Shown: positions 29,099 through 39,071 of the stretch, in pieces | How the letters are laid out: each line of letters opens with the position of its first letter | How positions within the stretch are numbered: the first letter of the stretch is position 1 | Source of the DNA: Paracoccaceae bacterium | GTDB lineage: Bacteria > Pseudomonadota > Alphaproteobacteria > Rhodobacterales > Rhodobacteraceae | DNA: 64,000 bases | NCBI GenBank assembly: GCA_016778765.1 | Contig: JADHOV010000008.1 | Coordinates: 1-64,000 of the forward strand | Direction of reading: 5' to 3' | Notes under the pieces: generated by a model | Databases searched by the model: none | Seen by the model: the letters and a program-made list of their open reading frames with translations, nothing else | What the model was told of the DNA's origin: nothing | Position numbers and translations under genes: made by a program

Positions 29099-30361
29099 AT
29101 GAATATCTTAATATTGGGCAGCGGGGGGCGCGAACATGCTTTGGCCTGGGCCGTACAGCAGAACCCAAAATGTGATCGGCTCTGGATGGCGCCAGGAAAC
29201 CCGGGCATGGCGGCGTTGGGAGAATGCGTTGCCATGGATATTGAGGATGCGGCCGCAATCCTGACATTCGTCGAGCAGAAGCAAATTGATTTTGTGATTA
29301 TCGGCCCAGAAGCCCCGCTGGCGCTGGGCGTCTCGGATGCGTTGCGCGCGGCTGATATATTAATCTTTGGCCCTAGCAAAGCCGCCGCCGCGCTGGAATC
29401 AAGCAAAAACTTCACCAAACAAATTTGTGATGCCGCCAAAGCGCCAACCGCAGCCTATGGGCATTTTAGCGATGCGCAAAGCGCGAAAACCTATATCGCC
29501 GCGCAAGGGGCACCAATCGTGGTGAAGGCCGATGGCCTGGCCGCAGGCAAAGGCGTGATTATCGCCGAAGATATCCAAACAGCCTATTCCGCCGTGGATG
29601 ACATGTTCGCGGGCGAATTTGGCAGCGCAGGCGCAGAAGTCGTGATTGAAGAGTTCATGGAGGGAGAAGAAGCCTCTTTTTTTGTGCTCTGCGATGGCGA
29701 GACTGTGTTGCCGATGGGCAGCGCGCAAGATCACAAGCGCGTGGGCGATGGCGATAGCGGCCCTAATACCGGCGGCATGGGGGCCTACTCGCCAGCGCCG
29801 GTGCTGACACAGGAGATTGCTGAGAAAGCATTGCATGAGATTATCCGCCCCACGATGGTCGAAATGCGCCGGCGCGGGATACCTTATCAAGGCGTGCTTT
29901 ATGCAGGGCTGATGATCAAAGACGGGCAGCCCCGGCTTGTGGAATATAACGTCCGATTTGGCGATCCCGAGTGCCAAGTGCTGATGATGCGTCTTGGTGC
30001 GCAAGCGCTTGATCTGATGCTGGCAACGGCGCGGGGTCAACTGAACACCGCCAAAATAAATTGGGCGGATGATCACGCGCTCACCGTGGTGTTGGCAAGC
30101 CAAGGCTATCCGGGCGCCTATCAAAAGGGCAGCGAGATAAAAGGCTTGGACGATATGGCTTTTGATTCAAAGCAGATGGTGTTTCATGCCGGCACGAAAC
30201 AAGACGGCACAACGCTGCGCGCAAATGGGGGGCGGGTTTTAAACGTCACCGCGCGCGCAGAAACGCTGAGCGCGGCACAAAGCCGCGCCTATAAGCTGCT
30301 GGAAAAGGTTGATTGGCCAGAGGGCTTCCACCGCACTGATATCGGATGGCGGGCCCTGTAA
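29099..30361 (+). CDS. purD: phosphoribosylamine-glycine ligase
   Basis: Second step of de novo purine synthesis (GAR synthetase). The start MNILILGSGGREHALAW has AGGAG 9-13 bases upstream; the ten earlier open codons are not needed. The 420-residue ATP-grasp enzyme shows KNFTKQICDAAKAPTAAY, VVKADGLAAGKGV, FMEGEEASFFVLCDG, DHKRVGDGDSGPNTGGMGA and NVRFGDPECQ, all complete. Convergent with the ferredoxin gene. Confidence 0.96.
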   Translation: MNILILGSGGREHALAWAVQQNPKCDRLWMAPGNPGMAALGECVAMDIEDAAAILTFVEQKQIDFVIIGPEAPLALGVSDALRAADILIFGPSKAAAALESSKNFTKQICDAAKAPTAAYGHFSDAQSAKTYIAAQGAPIVVKADGLAAGKGVIIAEDIQTAYSAVDDMFAGEFGSAGAEVVIEEFMEGEEASFFVLCDGETVLPMGSAQDHKRVGDGDSGPNTGGMGAYSPAPVLTQEIAEKALHEIIRPTMVEMRRRGIPYQGVLYAGLMIKDGQPRLVEYNVRFGDPECQVLMMRLGAQALDLMLATARGQLNTAKINWADDHALTVVLASQGYPGAYQKGSEIKGLDDMAFDSKQMVFHAGTKQDGTTLRANGGRVLNVTARAETLSAAQSRAYKLLEKVDWPEGFHRTDIGWRAL

Positions 30362-30363
30362 GC

Positions 30364-30380
30364 GCCCGATCGGGTTTTTT
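30364..30380 (+). terminator. short hairpin with T6 after purD
   Basis: GCCC-GATC-GGGT immediately followed by six T residues, 3 bases past the purD stop. The stem is only about four pairs, but the position and T-run fit an intrinsic terminator. Confidence 0.4.
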
Positions 30381-30407
30381 AAGGATGCTCAGAACTTGAT
30401 GATTGGC

Positions 30408-30743
<336 letters not shown>

Positions 30744-30816
30744 TTAAACACTTCGCTTTGTTGAATCATGCTGATACGCATTGTAGCGCCATTTTGCGAG
30801 AGCGAAAATTTACAAC

Positions 30817-30849
30817 TTGTCATAAAAGTTAAATGTTCTACTTTTGTTC
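30817..30849 (+). promoter_or_regulatory. SOS promoter: LexA box GTTC-N7-GTTC over the -10
   Basis: Two GTTC half-sites at 30835-30838 and 30846-30849 are separated by exactly 7 bases, the direct-repeat LexA operator of Alphaproteobacteria. A -35-like TTGTCA (30817-30822) and -10-like TACTTT (30839-30844), 16 bases apart, place the operator across the -10. Transcription would begin at about 30851, next to the ATG at 30852, so the mRNA may be leaderless. Confidence 0.7.
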
Positions 30850-30851
30850 TC

Positions 30852-31229
30852 ATGCGAAAGCTCCATTTTCCCAGATATCCAAAGCCCCCCTCGGCCTGTC
30901 CGGCGGATCACCTGCCCTATGCCGCCACCGCTGATCGCATATGCGTGGCCGGATTGGTCATTTTAAGGCAACGGCCCGGCACTGCGAAAGGGGTAATTTT
31001 TATCACCTTAGAAGATGAAACAGGCACGATTAACATCGTGGTTTGGCGCAAAGTTTATGAACAGTTTCGGCGGGCTATTCTGTCGGCGCGGCTGATGCGG
31101 GTCACGGGCCATTTGCAGCGCGAAGCGGGTGTAACGCATGTTATTGCCCGAGAGATTGAAGATATCTCACCTTTGCTGGATCACTTGCTTAAGCAGGATA
31201 AAGAACAAAGCGCATCGCATTCCGCTTAA
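30852..31229 (+). CDS. DnaE2 C-terminal OB-fold fragment, stand-alone
   Basis: A 125-residue frame whose residues about 28-115 match the extreme C-terminal OB-fold of the error-prone polymerase DnaE2 (ImuC): VAGLVILRQRPGTAKG, VIFITLEDETG, NIVVWRKVYEQFRR, LMRVTGHLQREAGV and the DISPLL end. DnaE2 is over 1000 residues, and the PHP, palm, fingers and HhH parts are all missing; no remnant is seen upstream. It is preceded directly by a LexA box. Either this is the relic of a deleted imuA-imuB-dnaE2 cassette, or a small SOS-induced ssDNA/clamp-binding protein. The start could also be 30768, but that would place the promoter inside the gene. Confidence 0.7.
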   Translation: MRKLHFPRYPKPPSACPADHLPYAATADRICVAGLVILRQRPGTAKGVIFITLEDETGTINIVVWRKVYEQFRRAILSARLMRVTGHLQREAGVTHVIAREIEDISPLLDHLLKQDKEQSASHSA

Positions 31230-31291
31230 ACGCCCTCATTCAGGCGCGGAACAGAACATAATCTGCCCCGTGCCTTCTTTTTTAACCTTGC

Positions 31292-32779
31292 CTATTCGAC
31301 GCTTAGCACAACAAAACGCGGTTGGCCTTCCCGCCGCACCAATACAAGAACCGATTGTCGACCCGCCTCACGCGTTGCAACAATTTGCGCTTCAAGTTCG
31401 GCAACATCGCTGATCTTTTTCTGCCCCGCATCAGTGATAATATCGCCCGCGCGGATCCCTTTTTCATAAGCATCCGAACTTTCATCGACATTGGTGATTA
31501 ACAACCCTTCAACGCTGCCATCCAAAGCATTTTCTTCGCGCAACTCATCAGTGATGTTTGAAAGCGTTAAACCAAGCAGCTCGGCTTTTGGCACCTCTAT
31601 CGTTTCCTCTGGCACTGGCGCGGTTGTCAAAATTGCATCTTCACCCGGCCGTTGCCCCAAAATCACGTCAAGCGTTTTACGCTGCCCGGCGCGCAGTACG
31701 ACGGTTTTTACCACTTTGCCGACGGGCGATTTACCAACCAATTTGACCAAGGAACCAGAATCGGTAACCGCCTGCCCGTCAAACATCACAATCACATCCG
31801 TCACTTGCAGGCCCGCCGCTTTTGCAGGGCCATCAAAAACATCTAACACAATGGCACCAGATGGTTCATCCATCGCAAGCGCATCCGCCATTTCATCGGT
31901 GACATTGCCAATATTCACGCCCAACCAGCCCCGACGCACTTCGCCAAATTCCCGGATTTGATCGACAACGGGCACAACCACATTGGACGACATGGAAAAG
32001 CCAATCCCTATCGATCCGCCATTCGGCGAGAGGATGGCCGTATTCACCCCGATCACATCCCCGTTCATATTGAACAAAGGGCCGCCCGAATTGCCGCGGT
32101 TGATCGCTGCATCCGTCTGAATGTAATCGTCGTAATTACCTGATAACTCGCGATTTCTAGCCGAAATTATCCCTGCTGATACCGAAAATCCCTGCCCTAA
32201 AGGATTGCCGATGGCCATCACCCAATCGCCCACGCGCGCCACATCGCTATTGCCAAAGGCAACGAAAGCAAGTGGACCCTCTGCCTCTACTTTCAAAACC
32301 GCGATATCAACGTTTTTATCAACTCCAACCAATGTTGCAGAAAGCTCTGCCCCATCGGAAAACTCAACCATAATCTCATCAGCACCTTCGATCACGTGGT
32401 TATTGGTCACCACATAGCCATCTTCTGAAATCACAAAGCCTGACCCAAGCGCCGAGCCTCTGCGCGGCCCGGGCCGCGAGGGGCCACGCTCATTAAAGTC
32501 GCGAAAAAGATCCTCAAATGGGCTGCCCTCGGGCACCACGCCGCGTGGCATTACATTTTCAGACATTTTTGTTGTTGTGGTAATATTCACCACAGCGGGG
32601 CTAATCTCTTCAACCAGATCAGCAAAGCTTTCCGGAGCGCTGCGCGCCGCCGCCATCAGGCTTTGTAACAGCACCAAAATTGTCACCAAAAAGGCCAGTT
32701 TCACGGCTTTCAAGCTTATCTGCCCCGGGGCTTTTGCGGTTATAACGGGCACATATGCGCTGCCTCGCTTAATATTCAT
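31292..32779 (-). CDS. Do/HtrA-family periplasmic serine endopeptidase
   Basis: A 495-residue DegP-type protease/chaperone for misfolded periplasmic proteins. Signal anchor about 24-48 (VKLAFLVTILVLLQSLMAAARS); protease domain about 55-280 with His in VVTNNHVIEG, Asp in NVDIAVLKVE and Ser in INRGNSGGPLF, all intact; two PDZ domains (about 285-375 and 395-490). Downstream of DUF2065, hflC and hflK on the same strand but with its own promoter: an element CTTG-N18-CTTATCT shared with rpoH suggests heat-shock control. Confidence 0.95.
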   Translation of the reverse strand: MNIKRGSAYVPVITAKAPGQISLKAVKLAFLVTILVLLQSLMAAARSAPESFADLVEEISPAVVNITTTTKMSENVMPRGVVPEGSPFEDLFRDFNERGPSRPGPRRGSALGSGFVISEDGYVVTNNHVIEGADEIMVEFSDGAELSATLVGVDKNVDIAVLKVEAEGPLAFVAFGNSDVARVGDWVMAIGNPLGQGFSVSAGIISARNRELSGNYDDYIQTDAAINRGNSGGPLFNMNGDVIGVNTAILSPNGGSIGIGFSMSSNVVVPVVDQIREFGEVRRGWLGVNIGNVTDEMADALAMDEPSGAIVLDVFDGPAKAAGLQVTDVIVMFDGQAVTDSGSLVKLVGKSPVGKVVKTVVLRAGQRKTLDVILGQRPGEDAILTTAPVPEETIEVPKAELLGLTLSNITDELREENALDGSVEGLLITNVDESSDAYEKGIRAGDIITDAGQKKISDVAELEAQIVATREAGRQSVLVLVRREGQPRFVVLSVE

Positions 32780-32865
32780 AAATGCAACTCCTTGTCATTT
32801 GCTCAATGTGGTTTGCTCGACCGCGGATCTTTTGGAGATTATCAAAATATCCGGCCTCCGCCTTT

Positions 32866-32894
32866 AGATAAGCCCGCCCCCCCCAACAGACAAG
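32866..32894 (-). promoter_or_regulatory. candidate sigma-32 promoter of htrA
   Basis: On the minus strand CTTG (32894-32891) and CTTATCT (32872-32866) are separated by 18 bases. Both blocks and the spacing are the same as at rpoH, and resemble the alphaproteobacterial heat-shock consensus CTTG-N17-CYTATNT. The spacer holds a run of eight G. AAGGAG precedes the ATG at 32779. Confidence 0.5.
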
Positions 32895-32947
32895 GGCCAC
32901 AGCCAATCTTCAGCTAAATGTGAACAAACGTGTGCTGATACGGCGGG

Positions 32948-33142
32948 CTAGGCGATTATCCGCGCAGCCCATAAAATAATAGCGCCCAGCAAAGCGATGA
33001 CGGCCCCAATGAACCGGCGCTGCGATAGCGGCAAGGCTTGCAAATATTGCAACATCGCCTCCACCATAGAAGGGGCCAGCACATAGACCAGCCCCTCAAA
33101 AACTAAAATCAATCCAATCGCCCAGAGGCAGATTTCGATCAT
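32948..33142 (-). CDS. DUF2065 (YjeT-like) small membrane protein
   Basis: A 64-residue protein with two transmembrane helices (about 2-22 and 42-62) joined by a short loop with QRRFIG. It matches DUF2065/YjeT, which is regularly found next to hflKC and may assist that complex; its function is unknown. Its start overlaps the hflC stop by 4 bases (ATGA), indicating coupling. Confidence 0.85.
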   Translation of the reverse strand: MIEICLWAIGLILVFEGLVYVLAPSMVEAMLQYLQALPLSQRRFIGAVIALLGAIILWAARIIA

Positions 33143-34011
33143 TTAGCGATTACATCCGATTTCAAATAGTTGAAAAACTCGGAATCCGGCGACATAACCA
33201 TCGTCGAATTCTGCCCCTTCAACGCGGTTTTATAAGCAGCCAAAGATCTGTAAAATTCGAAGAATTCCGGATCTGCCCCGAACGCACTGGCAAAGATCGC
33301 ATTTCGTTCTGCATCCGCCAAACCGCGGATGATTTCAGATTCTCGTCTCGCCTCGGATACGATCTCAACTTGTGTTCTATCCGCCAAAGCCCGTACCCGT
33401 TGCGCAGCTTCGTTCCCGCGCGCGATTTCATCTGCGGCTTCACGTTCGCGCTCGGCGCGCATTCTGGCGAAGGTTGCATCCAAATTGGCGCGCGGTAGAT
33501 CGGTCCGTTTCAAGCGTACGTCAACCACTTCTATGCCCAGCGGCAGCGCTTTTTTAATCGCCGCGTTGCGGATCCGCGACATCAACACAGCCCGATCCGA
33601 ACTAAGAATATCGTTCGAGCTAACCGAGCCTAGAACTTCACGCATCTCACTTTTCAAGATACTGTCCAAGCGGCTTTCTGCCACTTGAACGCCCCCGGTG
33701 CCAACGGCTTCACGAAACTGGTTCACATCTGTGATCCGATATCGCGTAAACGCATCCACCACCAAGCGGCGATCATCCAAAGGCGTCACTTCCAGCGGGT
33801 CAACATCGCGGCTCAAAATTCGGTCATCATAGAAAACAACCTCTTGAATAAAGGGGATTTTAAACGCCAACCCAGGATCTTCTTTCACTGCCACCACGCG
33901 GCCAAATTGCAAAACCAACGCTTTATTCCGCTCATCCACGATGAACACGGTTGACATGAACAGCGCAATCAAAACGACTGCGACTGGCACAATAAAACTT
34001 AACTTACGCAT
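33139..34011 (-). CDS. hflC: protease modulator HflC
   Basis: A 290-residue SPFH/prohibitin-family membrane protein; with HflK it forms the large cage around FtsH that restrains its proteolysis. One N-terminal transmembrane segment (about 5-25, FIVPVAVVLIALFMSTVFIV cut short), an SPFH domain (about 25-190) and a helical C-terminus with the ARREAEAIRGLADAE-type repeat region. The ATG overlaps the hflK TAA by one base (TAATG). Confidence 0.94.
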   Translation of the reverse strand: MRKLSFIVPVAVVLIALFMSTVFIVDERNKALVLQFGRVVAVKEDPGLAFKIPFIQEVVFYDDRILSRDVDPLEVTPLDDRRLVVDAFTRYRITDVNQFREAVGTGGVQVAESRLDSILKSEMREVLGSVSSNDILSSDRAVLMSRIRNAAIKKALPLGIEVVDVRLKRTDLPRANLDATFARMRAEREREAADEIARGNEAAQRVRALADRTQVEIVSEARRESEIIRGLADAERNAIFASAFGADPEFFEFYRSLAAYKTALKGQNSTMVMSPDSEFFNYLKSDVIAK

Positions 34012-35144
34012 TAGTTTTTCTCCTGACGCAATTGGTTCAATGGCAGATAGGGCACCACGCCCTGACCGCCGATTTGATCATCGATGATCACCTTCTCAAG
34101 CCCACCTAGCACTTCTTCCATGGTTTCCAGATATAGCCGTTTGCGGGTTACCTCTGGGGCTTTGCTATATTCTTCCAAAACCGCACTAAAGCGGCTGGCT
34201 TCACCAGTCGCCTCGTTCACCACGCGCGCGCGATATCCTTCGGCTTCTTCAAAGACCTGCGCAGATTCACCACGGGCCTGCGCCAAAACGCGGTTGGCAT
34301 AGGCATCCGCTTGTTTTTCCAGACGGTCGCGCTCTTGCTCGGCGGCCTGCACGGCGCGGAACGCGTCAATCACCTGTTCGGGCGGATCGGCCCGATCAAA
34401 GTTCACCCGCACCAAGCTCACGCCGCTGCCATAGCTGTCAAGCGTTTCTTGAATGAGGGTTTCAAGATTTGCAGCGATCAAACCCCGGTCACGGTTCAGG
34501 ATCGGGGCCAATTCAGATTGGGCAATAATTTCGCGCATTGCAGATTCAGACACGGCGCGAATGGTCATTTGTGGATCGCGCAAATTGAACAAATATTTTG
34601 CGGGATCGCTTATATTCCAGACCACCTCAAAATCAATATCCACGATATTTTCATCGCGCGTCAGCATCAAACCCGCGTCACTGCCGCGGCCACCCACGCC
34701 AATGCTTTCATTTTGTTCTCGGGTTACCGGCAACACTTCACGGGTGACAAGGGGCCAAGGGGCAAAGTTCAAACCCGGATTGCCAATAGAGGAAAACTTG
34801 CCAAGGAATAACTCAACCGACTTTTCTTCCGGCTTCACAGTGTAAAAGCTGGAAAAACTCCAAAACGCCACCAATAAAGCCGCAATCAATAAATAGCCGC
34901 TGCGGCCCATGCCGGGGCCAGATTGTTGCGAAGATCCGTTGGAGCCTCCGCCCGAACCGCCGCCCAATAGAACCTTCAGCTGCTCTTGGCCTTTGCGCAG
35001 CATATCATCCAATTCTGGTGGCATTTGCGGGCCATCATTGCGCGGACGACGATCGCCGCCGCCGTTGCCATTGGGACGGTTGCGATCATCATTATCACCG
35101 CCACCGCCGCCGCGGCCCCATGGGCCACCTGAGTTTCCAGTCAT
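34011..35144 (-). CDS. hflK: protease modulator HflK
   Basis: A 377-residue partner of HflC. The N-terminal cytoplasmic part (about 1-75) is rich in Gly, Asn, Asp and Arg, typical for HflK. A transmembrane helix follows (about 82-102), then the SPFH domain (about 103-290) with VKPEEKSVELFLGKF and a helical tail (ANRVLAQARGESAQVFEEA). First gene of hflK-hflC-DUF2065, 76 bases after gor. Confidence 0.94.
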   Translation of the reverse strand: MTGNSGGPWGRGGGGGDNDDRNRPNGNGGGDRRPRNDGPQMPPELDDMLRKGQEQLKVLLGGGSGGGSNGSSQQSGPGMGRSGYLLIAALLVAFWSFSSFYTVKPEEKSVELFLGKFSSIGNPGLNFAPWPLVTREVLPVTREQNESIGVGGRGSDAGLMLTRDENIVDIDFEVVWNISDPAKYLFNLRDPQMTIRAVSESAMREIIAQSELAPILNRDRGLIAANLETLIQETLDSYGSGVSLVRVNFDRADPPEQVIDAFRAVQAAEQERDRLEKQADAYANRVLAQARGESAQVFEEAEGYRARVVNEATGEASRFSAVLEEYSKAPEVTRKRLYLETMEEVLGGLEKVIIDDQIGGQGVVPYLPLNQLRQEKN

Positions 35145-35220
35145 TAAAATCGTTCCCTTATTTGACCTTGCATATTTGTGAATTTCCCCAACTCTCTACA
35201 TGGGCGTATTATTTTCAATT

Positions 35221-36579
35221 TCAACCGCTGCGTGATGGATTCCGCATCGTAACCAGTTCTTCGGCCAATGTCGGATGGACCGCCACGGCTTGATCAAAAT
35301 CCGCTTTGGTCGCCCCCATTTTGATCGCAATCGCAACCATTTGGATCATTTCGCCGGCTCCGGGGGCGATGATATGACAGCCCAAAACCTTTTGGGAAGC
35401 TTGATCGACAACCAATTTCATAAAGGTTTTTTCGTCCTCTTGCGCAAAGCCTTGGCGCATCGGCTTGAATTGGGTGGTGTAAATATCAACCGGGCCTTTG
35501 GCGCGTGCTTCTGCCTCGCTCTGCCCGATCGTACCCAATTCTGGCTGGGTGAACACGGCCGTAGCGATCAAATCATGGTCAACCGCCACCGGCTGGCCTT
35601 GGAACACGGTGGAGGTGAACGCCATAGCTTCGCGGATCGCCACAGGCGTAAGGTTCACCCGATCGGTCACATCGCCAATCGCATAGATCGAGGGCACAGA
35701 GCTTTGCGAATAGGCATCCACTTCGATGGCACCATTCGGCTTTTGCCTTACCCCCAGCGTTTCCAAGCCCAAAGCATCACTATTGGCGCGCCGACCAGTT
35801 GCAAACATCACCTGGTCAAACATGGCTGTTTCGCCATTGCTATCGGCAACCAAAAGGCCCTTCTCGGTTTTTTCGATCGATACAACATTTACGTTGAGGC
35901 GCAGATCAACCCCGCGCAGCAGCATTTGCGCGGCCAAATGGCTGCGGGCTTCGTCATCAAAGCCGCGTAAAATTTGTTCTCCGCGGTAAAACTGCGTGGT
36001 TGCAACGCCAAGCCCGTTCATAATCCCTGCAAATTCGCAGGCGATATACCCACCGCCGACGATCAAAATGCGTTTGGGCAGGGTCTTTAATAAAAACATT
36101 TCATTTGAACTGATCGCATGCTCAATCCCGGGGATATCCGGCAAAACTGGGCGGCCGCCAGTGGCCACCAATATATGCTCTGCCGTTATGCGCGTGCCAT
36201 CTGCCAGCTCAACGCAATGCGGATCCACGATGCGGGCGCGGGCGTCAAAACTTGTAACGCCGGCCCCGCTGAGCAAGCGCCGATACACCCCCTCTAGCCG
36301 ATCAAGCTCGGCGTGCAAATTGCCGCGCAATTTCGACCAATCAAACTGGACATTATCGATCTGCCAGCCATAGGCTTTTGCTTGGCTGGGCATCTGGCTA
36401 TACTCGCTGGCATAAACCATCAGCTTTTTCGGCACGCAGCCCCGAATCACACAGGTGCCGCCATAGCGATCTTCCTCGGCAAGGCCGACGTTCACCCCCA
36501 ACTCACCAGCCGCAACGCGCGCCGCGCGCACGCCGCCCGATCCACCGCCAATAACGAATAAATTGAAATCAAACCGCAT
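35221..36579 (-). CDS. gor: glutathione-disulfide reductase
   Basis: A 452-residue FAD disulfide oxidoreductase that regenerates GSH with NADPH. FAD-binding GGGSGGVRAARVAA (about 12), the redox-active disulfide GGTCVIRGCVPKKLM, the NADPH-binding GGGYIACEFAGIM, the second FAD motif YAIGDVTDR and the C-terminal catalytic HPTLAEELV are all present. VPKKLM after the second Cys is typical of GR rather than lipoamide dehydrogenase. Three bases after the rpiA stop relation: rpiA lies directly upstream on the same strand. Confidence 0.94.
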   Translation of the reverse strand: MRFDFNLFVIGGGSGGVRAARVAAGELGVNVGLAEEDRYGGTCVIRGCVPKKLMVYASEYSQMPSQAKAYGWQIDNVQFDWSKLRGNLHAELDRLEGVYRRLLSGAGVTSFDARARIVDPHCVELADGTRITAEHILVATGGRPVLPDIPGIEHAISSNEMFLLKTLPKRILIVGGGYIACEFAGIMNGLGVATTQFYRGEQILRGFDDEARSHLAAQMLLRGVDLRLNVNVVSIEKTEKGLLVADSNGETAMFDQVMFATGRRANSDALGLETLGVRQKPNGAIEVDAYSQSSVPSIYAIGDVTDRVNLTPVAIREAMAFTSTVFQGQPVAVDHDLIATAVFTQPELGTIGQSEAEARAKGPVDIYTTQFKPMRQGFAQEDEKTFMKLVVDQASQKVLGCHIIAPGAGEMIQMVAIAIKMGATKADFDQAVAVHPTLAEELVTMRNPSRSG

Positions 36580-36581
36580 CT

Positions 36582-37367
36582 TCAGCGCCCTAACTCGGCC
36601 AAGCGTGCGGCTTGATCTAGATCGATCTGGCTGGCCTCTTCAGTGCCTGTGGCGACATCCGTATAAGATACCCGCCCATCCGAATGGCCGATCACCAATG
36701 CGCTGCAGATACCAATGAACAAGCCATTTTCAACCACCCCCGGCACTTGGTTCAACGCCTGCGCTAAGGCTGTCGGATCGGGAATAGTCTGAAGTTCAAG
36801 ATCCAAAATATGGTTGCCCTCATCAGTAACAAAAAGGCCCGCTTGGCCCGGCCTGAATTTGCTATCAGGATTGGCGAAGCCCAAATCTTCCAAGGCGGCT
36901 TTGATCAAAGTTTCGCTTGCGCGTTTACCAAAGCCGATCACTTCCACGGGCAATGCAAACTTACCCAGCCGCGCCACTTGCTTGTCAGAATCGGCGATCA
37001 CCACCATTCGATCACTGGCTTTGGCAACAATTTTTTCTTGCAGCAGTGCGCCGCCACCGCCCTTTATCAAAGAAAACTGGGCGTCCACCTCATCGGCCCC
37101 ATCAATCGTTAAATCAAGCCAACCGGCTGCATCGAGCGTGGTTAATGGGATCCCAAGCGCACCGGCCAGCGCCGCGGTTTGCGTGGATGTTGGCACGGCT
37201 TGAAATCGCAAACCTTCCTCGTGTTGGCGCGCCGCCAGGGCGCGGACCAACCACGCTGCGGTGCTGCCAGTGCCCAAGCCAACCTTCATACCCGTTTCAA
37301 CCAATTCAGACGCCCGTTTGGCAGCAGCGAATTTCGCCGCATCTGCAGCAGCCAGCGGTTGGCTCAT
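36582..37367 (-). CDS. rpiA: ribose-5-phosphate isomerase A
   Basis: Interconverts ribose-5-P and ribulose-5-P in the pentose phosphate pathway. About 261 residues with GLGTGSTAAWLVRAL (about 31), DGADEVDAQFSLIKGGGGALLQEKIVA and the KFRPGQAG segment. Start: ATG at 37367, or the adjacent GTG at 37370; GGGAG upstream suits either. First gene of the rpiA-gor pair, divergent from sdaA across a 256-base spacer. Confidence 0.95.
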   Translation of the reverse strand: MSQPLAAADAAKFAAAKRASELVETGMKVGLGTGSTAAWLVRALAARQHEEGLRFQAVPTSTQTAALAGALGIPLTTLDAAGWLDLTIDGADEVDAQFSLIKGGGGALLQEKIVAKASDRMVVIADSDKQVARLGKFALPVEVIGFGKRASETLIKAALEDLGFANPDSKFRPGQAGLFVTDEGNHILDLELQTIPDPTALAQALNQVPGVVENGLFIGICSALVIGHSDGRVSYTDVATGTEEASQIDLDQAARLAELGR

Positions 37368-37528
37368 CACGCGATCTCCCTTTTAAATCTGCGCCACCCA
37401 TAAAGCACTCTTGCTCGATGTGCGAGGGGGCTTTTGTGTTAATCCAATCGACTTTGGGTTGCTTTTTGTCCTATCAGCGGCGAATTTCTTATCGAAAGGT
37501 CGTTTTTCTGTCTAAATCTAAACAGATG

Positions 37529-37562
37529 CAAAGTTAGAGAGGCGCATTGGCCTCTAACTTTG
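37529..37562. repeat. perfect inverted repeat between rpiA and sdaA
   Basis: CAAAGTTAGAG (37529-37539) and CTCTAACTTTG (37552-37562) are perfect 11-base arms with a 12-base centre. They lie between two divergent genes, 70 bases before sdaA, so a terminator is unlikely; no T-run follows. An operator or a 5-prime UTR hairpin of sdaA fits better. The regulator is unknown. Confidence 0.6.
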
Positions 37563-37632
37563 AAACGTGATACTGTTTTGATATTGAAGCATCATTCGTT
37601 TACAGGATATGAGTTTAAAAGGATGAATGATC

Positions 37633-39006
<1,374 letters not shown>

Positions 39007-39071
39007 AACCCTGCGGAGCACCAGCGCCTTTTAAAATCTTCAGCAGCCGCGCTGAGTAATAAGGAAAACCA

